NCBI GenBank assembly: GCA_035308905.1
Contig: DATGFS010000032.1
Span: forward strand, 62,001 to 126,000
From: a bacterium
GTDB taxonomy: Bacteria; Sysuimicrobiota; Sysuimicrobiia; Sysuimicrobiales; Segetimicrobiaceae
Direction of reading: 5' to 3'
DNA: 64,000 bases
Positions 60,565-64,000 of the stretch are shown here, piece after piece. The translations under genes and the position numbers were made by a program. A model generated the notes under the pieces. It was not told where the DNA came from. It searched no databases and saw nothing but the letters and a program-made list of their open reading frames with translations. How positions within the stretch are numbered: position 1 is the stretch's first letter; every line of letters begins with the position of its first letter.

Positions 60565-61089
60565 CTATCCGCGCGTGTCGTTCGAGCCGGGCGGTCTCTG
60601 TGGCGGTACGACGGCGGCTTCGCGGACGGGCGGCGACTGCTCGAGCCCGACGCGGCCCGTGACGATCTCGGCGACGTAGTAGTTTTCGCCGCGCACCGGC
60701 GACCCCGCCAGGCGGCGGCGGGTGGCCAGCTGGCCGATGTGCGTGAGCGCGTCGGCGATCGGCCCCTGGAACAGCCGTTCCGGCTCGGCGTGTAGCGGCG
60801 CGTCCGACGCCAGGTACGCGTCGAACGCCCCGAGCGCGCCGAAGAAGCGCCCGACCTCCGCGTCCCACTCGCCCGGCGCCGAGCGGTGGTAGGTTTCGTG
60901 GCCCTGCGACATCGAGAGCGCCCACGCCATCAGGTCTCCCATGTGGGCGAGAATACGGCCCGGCGTCATCGCCGTGGGCTCCTCCAGCCGCAGACCGCCG
61001 AACCCGGGCGGGGCATCCCGCACCGTTTTCGCGGCCCGGTATGCCAGCGTCGCGAGGCAGTGGCGCAGCCACGTCCGATTGTCCGTCAT
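60565..61089 (-). CDS. DinB-like four-helix protein
   Basis: A 174-residue protein, alpha-helical, with DinB/YfiT-type landmarks: ILAHMGDLMAWALSMSQG (first metal His) and ADALTHIGQLATRRRLAGSP (second His). Members are metal-dependent enzymes or thiol transferases, often of unknown role. The ATG shares one base with the livM stop, so it is the last gene of the Liv operon. The final 30 residues are proline-rich and probably disordered. Confidence 0.65.
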   Translation of the reverse strand: MTDNRTWLRHCLATLAYRAAKTVRDAPPGFGGLRLEEPTAMTPGRILAHMGDLMAWALSMSQGHETYHRSAPGEWDAEVGRFFGALGAFDAYLASDAPLHAEPERLFQGPIADALTHIGQLATRRRLAGSPVRGENYYVAEIVTGRVGLEQSPPVREAAVVPPQRPPGSNDTRG

Positions 61090-62045
61090 CACGTCGACGT
61101 CACCTCCGCGGTCCCGATGGTTCGAGAACGGCCGATCACATCCCGCACCGCCTGCACGATGCCGCCCGGCAGCGCGACCACGATCGCGATGAAGAGCACC
61201 CCGAAGATCAGCAAATGGAGTTCGCCGATTCGCAGCGCGAGCGCCTCCCGCAGCGCCAGGAACACGATCGCGCCGACGATCGGTCCGGCGACGGTGCCGA
61301 CGCCGCCGAGATAGACGATGAGCAGCGGGTCGAACGTCCAGAGCGGACTGAACGCGAAACTCGGATAGAAACCGACGTGGTAGTAGGCAAAGACGCCGCC
61401 CGCCGCGCCGGCGAGGGCGCCGCTGATCACGAACGCGATCAGCGTGTGGCCGTAGGCGCCGACGCCGATGCTCTCCGCGACGTCCTCGTCCTCCCGCACG
61501 GCGGCGAGGCCGCGTCCGAAGCGGGAATGCGCGATCCACGCCGCGACCGCCGTCGTCAACACCGCGAGGCCGAGTGCCAGATAGTAGCGCGGCGCGAGCG
61601 CATAGGCGGCGAGGGCCCGCGGCGGCAGGGCCGCGATGTCCGGCAGAACGTTCCCGGCGGTGATCCGGCAAATCTCGGCGACCGCCAGGGTGCCGATGGC
61701 AAAGTACGGGCCCCTCAGGCGCAGCGCGGGAGCGCCGATCACCACGCTTGTCACCGCGGCGAGGGCGGTCCCGGCCGGCAGCGCGGCGGCGATCGGCGTG
61801 CCGGCCGTCCACAGCAGGCGCGTCGTCACGGCGCCGACGCCGAAGAGCGCGGCGTGCCCGAGGTTGACCTGCCCGCCGAACCCGCCCAGCACGTTCCAGG
61901 ACTGCGCGAGCGCGACGTAGAGCAGCACGAGCAGGGTCCAGGAGAGAATCGCCCGGCTTTCCGTCATCGCCGGCAGCAGCGCCGCGGCGGCGAGGGCGGC
62001 GGTCCCGAGCGCCGCGGCGGGAAGCGTTCGGCGATCCACGATCAC
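61089..62045 (-). CDS. livM: Branched-chain amino acid-type ABC permease LivM
   Basis: A 318-residue inner-membrane permease with about ten hydrophobic segments. ALAQSWNVLGGFGGQVNLGHAALFGVGA, LRLRGPYFAIGTLAVAEICR and FGRGLAAVREDEDVAESIGV are LivM hallmarks. The GTG start overlaps the livH stop (GTGA). Substrates of this class include branched-chain amino acids, urea and amides. Confidence 0.9.
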   Translation of the reverse strand: MIVDRRTLPAAALGTAALAAAALLPAMTESRAILSWTLLVLLYVALAQSWNVLGGFGGQVNLGHAALFGVGAVTTRLLWTAGTPIAAALPAGTALAAVTSVVIGAPALRLRGPYFAIGTLAVAEICRITAGNVLPDIAALPPRALAAYALAPRYYLALGLAVLTTAVAAWIAHSRFGRGLAAVREDEDVAESIGVGAYGHTLIAFVISGALAGAAGGVFAYYHVGFYPSFAFSPLWTFDPLLIVYLGGVGTVAGPIVGAIVFLALREALALRIGELHLLIFGVLFIAIVVALPGGIVQAVRDVIGRSRTIGTAEVTST

Positions 62046-62911
62046 CCGCGCGCGAACAGGCCGCGCGGCCGGACGGCGAGCACGGCGAGGAACAGCACGA
62101 GCCCAACGACTTCGCGGTAGGCGTTGCCGAGCAGGATGCCGCTCACGGATTCGACGACGCCGAGCCCGCAGCCGGCCACGAATGCGCCGGCGACGCTGCC
62201 AAGCCCGCCGAGCACCACCACGATGAGCGCTTTGAGCGTCCAGGCGAGGCCGATCGACGGGCTCACGGCGTCGGTGACGACGGCCAGCGTCCCGGCGATG
62301 CCGGCCAGCGCGCTGCCGAGGCCGAACGCCGAGAGGAACATCGACGGCACGGGGATTCCGGCCAGCGACGCCGCGTCGACGTCTTCCCCGGTCGCCCGAA
62401 TCGCCTTGCCGGGGTACGTGTGGTGCAGAAAGACGTGCAGCAGGGCGACCGCGACAAACGCGACCGCGAGCGCGCCGAGCCGCGCAAAGGGAAGCACGAT
62501 ACCGGCGATCGGCAGAACCCCGCCGGCGTACCGAGTCGTGACCGCCCGCTCGTCGCCGGTCCACGCGGCGAGCGCGACCGTCTGCAGCACGAGCGCAAGG
62601 CCGAATCCGATCAGGATCGAGTTCTTGAGCTTCGTCTCCTCGCCGGCCCGAAGGAGACGGCCGAACAACGTCCGGTAGAGGAGCACGCCGACGAGGAACA
62701 GCGCCGCGCCGCTCGGCAGCACCGACACGAACGGGTCGACATGCCAGAGCGTGAAGAGCCAGAAGGCCGCGTATCCGCCGAGCATGATCAATTCCCCATG
62801 GGCGACGTTCAGTATCTTGAGCACGCCGAACACCAGCGTGAGGCCTACCGCGGCGAGTCCGTAAAGCGCGCCGATCAAGAGGCCAAAGACCGTGCTCTGC
62901 GCGAGGATCAC
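62042..62911 (-). CDS. livH: Branched-chain amino acid-type ABC permease LivH
   Basis: A 289-residue permease. LIGALYGLAAVGLTLVFGVLKILNVAHGELIMLGGY is the LivH start, and GKAIRATGEDVDAASLAGIPV and LKALIVVVLGGLGSVAGAFVAG are the conserved loop and helix. The GTG start overlaps the livG stop. Confidence 0.9.
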   Translation of the reverse strand: MILAQSTVFGLLIGALYGLAAVGLTLVFGVLKILNVAHGELIMLGGYAAFWLFTLWHVDPFVSVLPSGAALFLVGVLLYRTLFGRLLRAGEETKLKNSILIGFGLALVLQTVALAAWTGDERAVTTRYAGGVLPIAGIVLPFARLGALAVAFVAVALLHVFLHHTYPGKAIRATGEDVDAASLAGIPVPSMFLSAFGLGSALAGIAGTLAVVTDAVSPSIGLAWTLKALIVVVLGGLGSVAGAFVAGCGLGVVESVSGILLGNAYREVVGLVLFLAVLAVRPRGLFARG

Positions 62912-63642
62912 GGCGCGCCCAGATAGATCTCGATCACCCCGGCGTGCTCGAGCGTCTCGTCCGGCACGCCCTCGGCGATCTTGCGCCCCGCGTTGAGGAT
63001 GACGACGCGGTCGCAGAGGTCCCGCATCGCGCCGACGTTGTGCTCCACGATCGCGATGGTGATGCCGCCCGCGCGGATTTTCCTGAGTAGCGCGAGCAGC
63101 CCGGCCACCTCGGTGGGGTTGAGGCCGGCGGCCGGCTCGTCGAGCAGCAAGAGGCGCGGTCCCGCGGCGAGGGCGCGGCCGACCTCGAGGCGCTTGCGGT
63201 CGGCGAGCGTCAGGTGCCCGGCAGGCCGCGCCGCCAGGCCGGCGAGCCCGACGAACCCCAGGCACTCGAGCGCCTCGGCCCGCGCCGCGCGGGCCCCGGC
63301 GGCACGGGCCCGGCCGTACAGACGGGCGACGAGCACGTTGTCGAGCACCGTGAGCCCGGGGAGCGTCCGGACCAGTTGAAACGTCCGGGCGATCCCGAGC
63401 GCGGCCCGCCGGTGGGGCGCGAGCCCGGTGATCTCCCGGCCCTCGAAAAACACGACCCCGCGCTCGGGCGGCAGCGCCCCCGCGATCAGATTGAAGACGG
63501 TGGTCTTGCCCGAGCCGTTCGGACCGAGGAGTCCGAGAATCTCGCCGGTCCGGACGGTGAAGGACAGATCGTCGACCGCGCGCAGCCCGCCGAAGGTCTT
63601 GGTCAGGCCGCGCGCTTCGAGCAGGTCGCCGCTAGCGGGCAC
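62908..63642 (-). CDS. livG: Branched-chain amino acid-type ABC ATPase LivG
   Basis: A 244-residue ABC ATPase. Walker A LGPNGSGKTTVF, the Liv-specific GIARTFQLVRTLPGLTVLDNVLV, signature region HLTLADRKRLEVGRAL (LivG variant of LSGGQ), Walker B RLLLLDEPAAGLNP and switch His IVEHNVGAM are all present. GTG start; the first 11 bases overlap the end of the upstream binding protein. No livF gene follows. Confidence 0.9.
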   Translation of the reverse strand: MPASGDLLEARGLTKTFGGLRAVDDLSFTVRTGEILGLLGPNGSGKTTVFNLIAGALPPERGVVFFEGREITGLAPHRRAALGIARTFQLVRTLPGLTVLDNVLVARLYGRARAAGARAARAEALECLGFVGLAGLAARPAGHLTLADRKRLEVGRALAAGPRLLLLDEPAAGLNPTEVAGLLALLRKIRAGGITIAIVEHNVGAMRDLCDRVVILNAGRKIAEGVPDETLEHAGVIEIYLGAP

Positions 63643-64000
63643 GCCAGGGAGGCGCCGGGTAGATCAAGCGCACGCCGCCGAGGTCCTTCGGCCACACCAG
63701 TTCCTGCTTCCCGGCCTGCCACTGCACGAAGACCGTGGTTACGAGCCCGGTGCCGTCCGGCTGGAACCGCACCGGGCCCATCACGGTTTGCATGTTCGTC
63801 GCGGCCATCGCATCGCGGATCGCGCCGGTATCCAGCCGGCCCGCGCGACCGATCGCGTTGGCCACGATCTGCACGCAGGCATATGCGGGTCCCACGAGGA
63901 CGTCGGCCGGGCGGTGAAAGCGCTGCTCGTGCTCGGCGTTAAGGGCAGCGACCCCGGGATATTTGAGATCGTGGTGCCAGCCCGGCGACAGGACCACGTC
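63632..64000 (-). CDS. Branched-chain amino acid-type ABC binding protein, C-terminal part
   Basis: The last 122 codons of a LivJ-like binding protein; the start lies beyond the right edge of the window. Family text includes HRPADVLVGPAYACVQIVANAIGRAG, IRDAMAATNMQTVMGPVRFQPDGTG and the final QELVWPKDL. It is the first gene of the Liv operon and overlaps livG by 11 bases. Confidence 0.85.
   Translation of the reverse strand, partial: DVVLSPGWHHDLKYPGVAALNAEHEQRFHRPADVLVGPAYACVQIVANAIGRAGRLDTGAIRDAMAATNMQTVMGPVRFQPDGTGLVTTVFVQWQAGKQELVWPKDLGGVRLIYPAPPWRAR

Noticed and set aside
1-64000. Mobile elements, integrases, phage genes or defence systems.
   Set aside because: No transposase, recombinase, terminal repeat or typical defence gene was found; gene order and base use look uniform.

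Overview
The window is very GC-rich, gene-dense bacterial DNA with strong GGAGG-type ribosome binding sites, many ATGA/GTGA start-stop overlaps and no stretch over 300 bases without a gene. I see no rRNA, tRNA, insertion sequence or CRISPR array. Proteins typical of outer-membrane bacteria (LPP20, FlgT-like and FlgO/CsgG-like), twin-arginine exported binding proteins and a SpoIIE-type partner-switching phosphatase suggest a free-living, diderm, peptide-scavenging heterotroph, probably from a little-studied lineage. I cannot name the phylum from sequence alone.

Layout. 1-600: end of a BNR/sialidase-like gene and a MarR regulator that looks leaderless, with a palindrome on its promoter. 601-40377: an uptake and catabolism region with six complete 'binding protein + two permeases' sets of the dipeptide/oligopeptide ABC class (601-4080, 8774-12148, 21350-24698, 26970-30318, 34892-31358 on the minus strand, 35081-38584) but no matching ATPase gene. 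Between them lie enzymes for small peptides, amides and sugar or amino acids: enolase-superfamily dehydratase, two MocA-type oxidoreductases, Asp/Glu/hydantoin racemase, M19 dipeptidase, amidohydrolase, zinc-type dehydrogenase, Pht5-like decarboxylase, creatininase and M55 aminopeptidase (minus strand), GntR regulator, two RraA-like proteins, M28 peptidases, gamma-glutamyltransferase and an arginase/agmatinase. 40428-46026 (minus): secreted beta-propeller protein, proline dehydrogenase, an AhpD/CMD-family protein with an in-frame TGA that looks like selenocysteine, an orphan branched-chain-type binding protein and a second unusual M28 peptidase.

46156-54491: a 38-bp perfect palindrome, a two-repeat hypothetical protein, a 1142-residue PAS-GAF-GAF-PP2C-HATPase-STAS protein, a 22-residue membrane peptide, and a fur-znuA-znuC-znuB metal uptake operon preceded by a Fur-type box. 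54580-60548 (plus): exported cyclophilin, FAD oxidoreductase, then four envelope genes including an LPP20/FlgT/FlgO-like trio. 60565-64000 (minus): a Liv-type ABC system (binding protein, LivG, LivH, LivM) with a DinB-like gene in the place where LivF might be expected.

The genes fit a scheme in which peptides or amide-containing compounds are bound outside, imported by several permease pairs that probably share ATPases encoded elsewhere, and hydrolysed in the cytoplasm by M28, M19, M55 and GGT-like enzymes. The best candidates for something unusual are the CxxU selenoprotein with a SECIS-like hairpin, the paired M28 peptidases that carry a GHSHGRY motif in place of the catalytic EE, and the FlgO/FlgT/LPP20-like envelope cluster.
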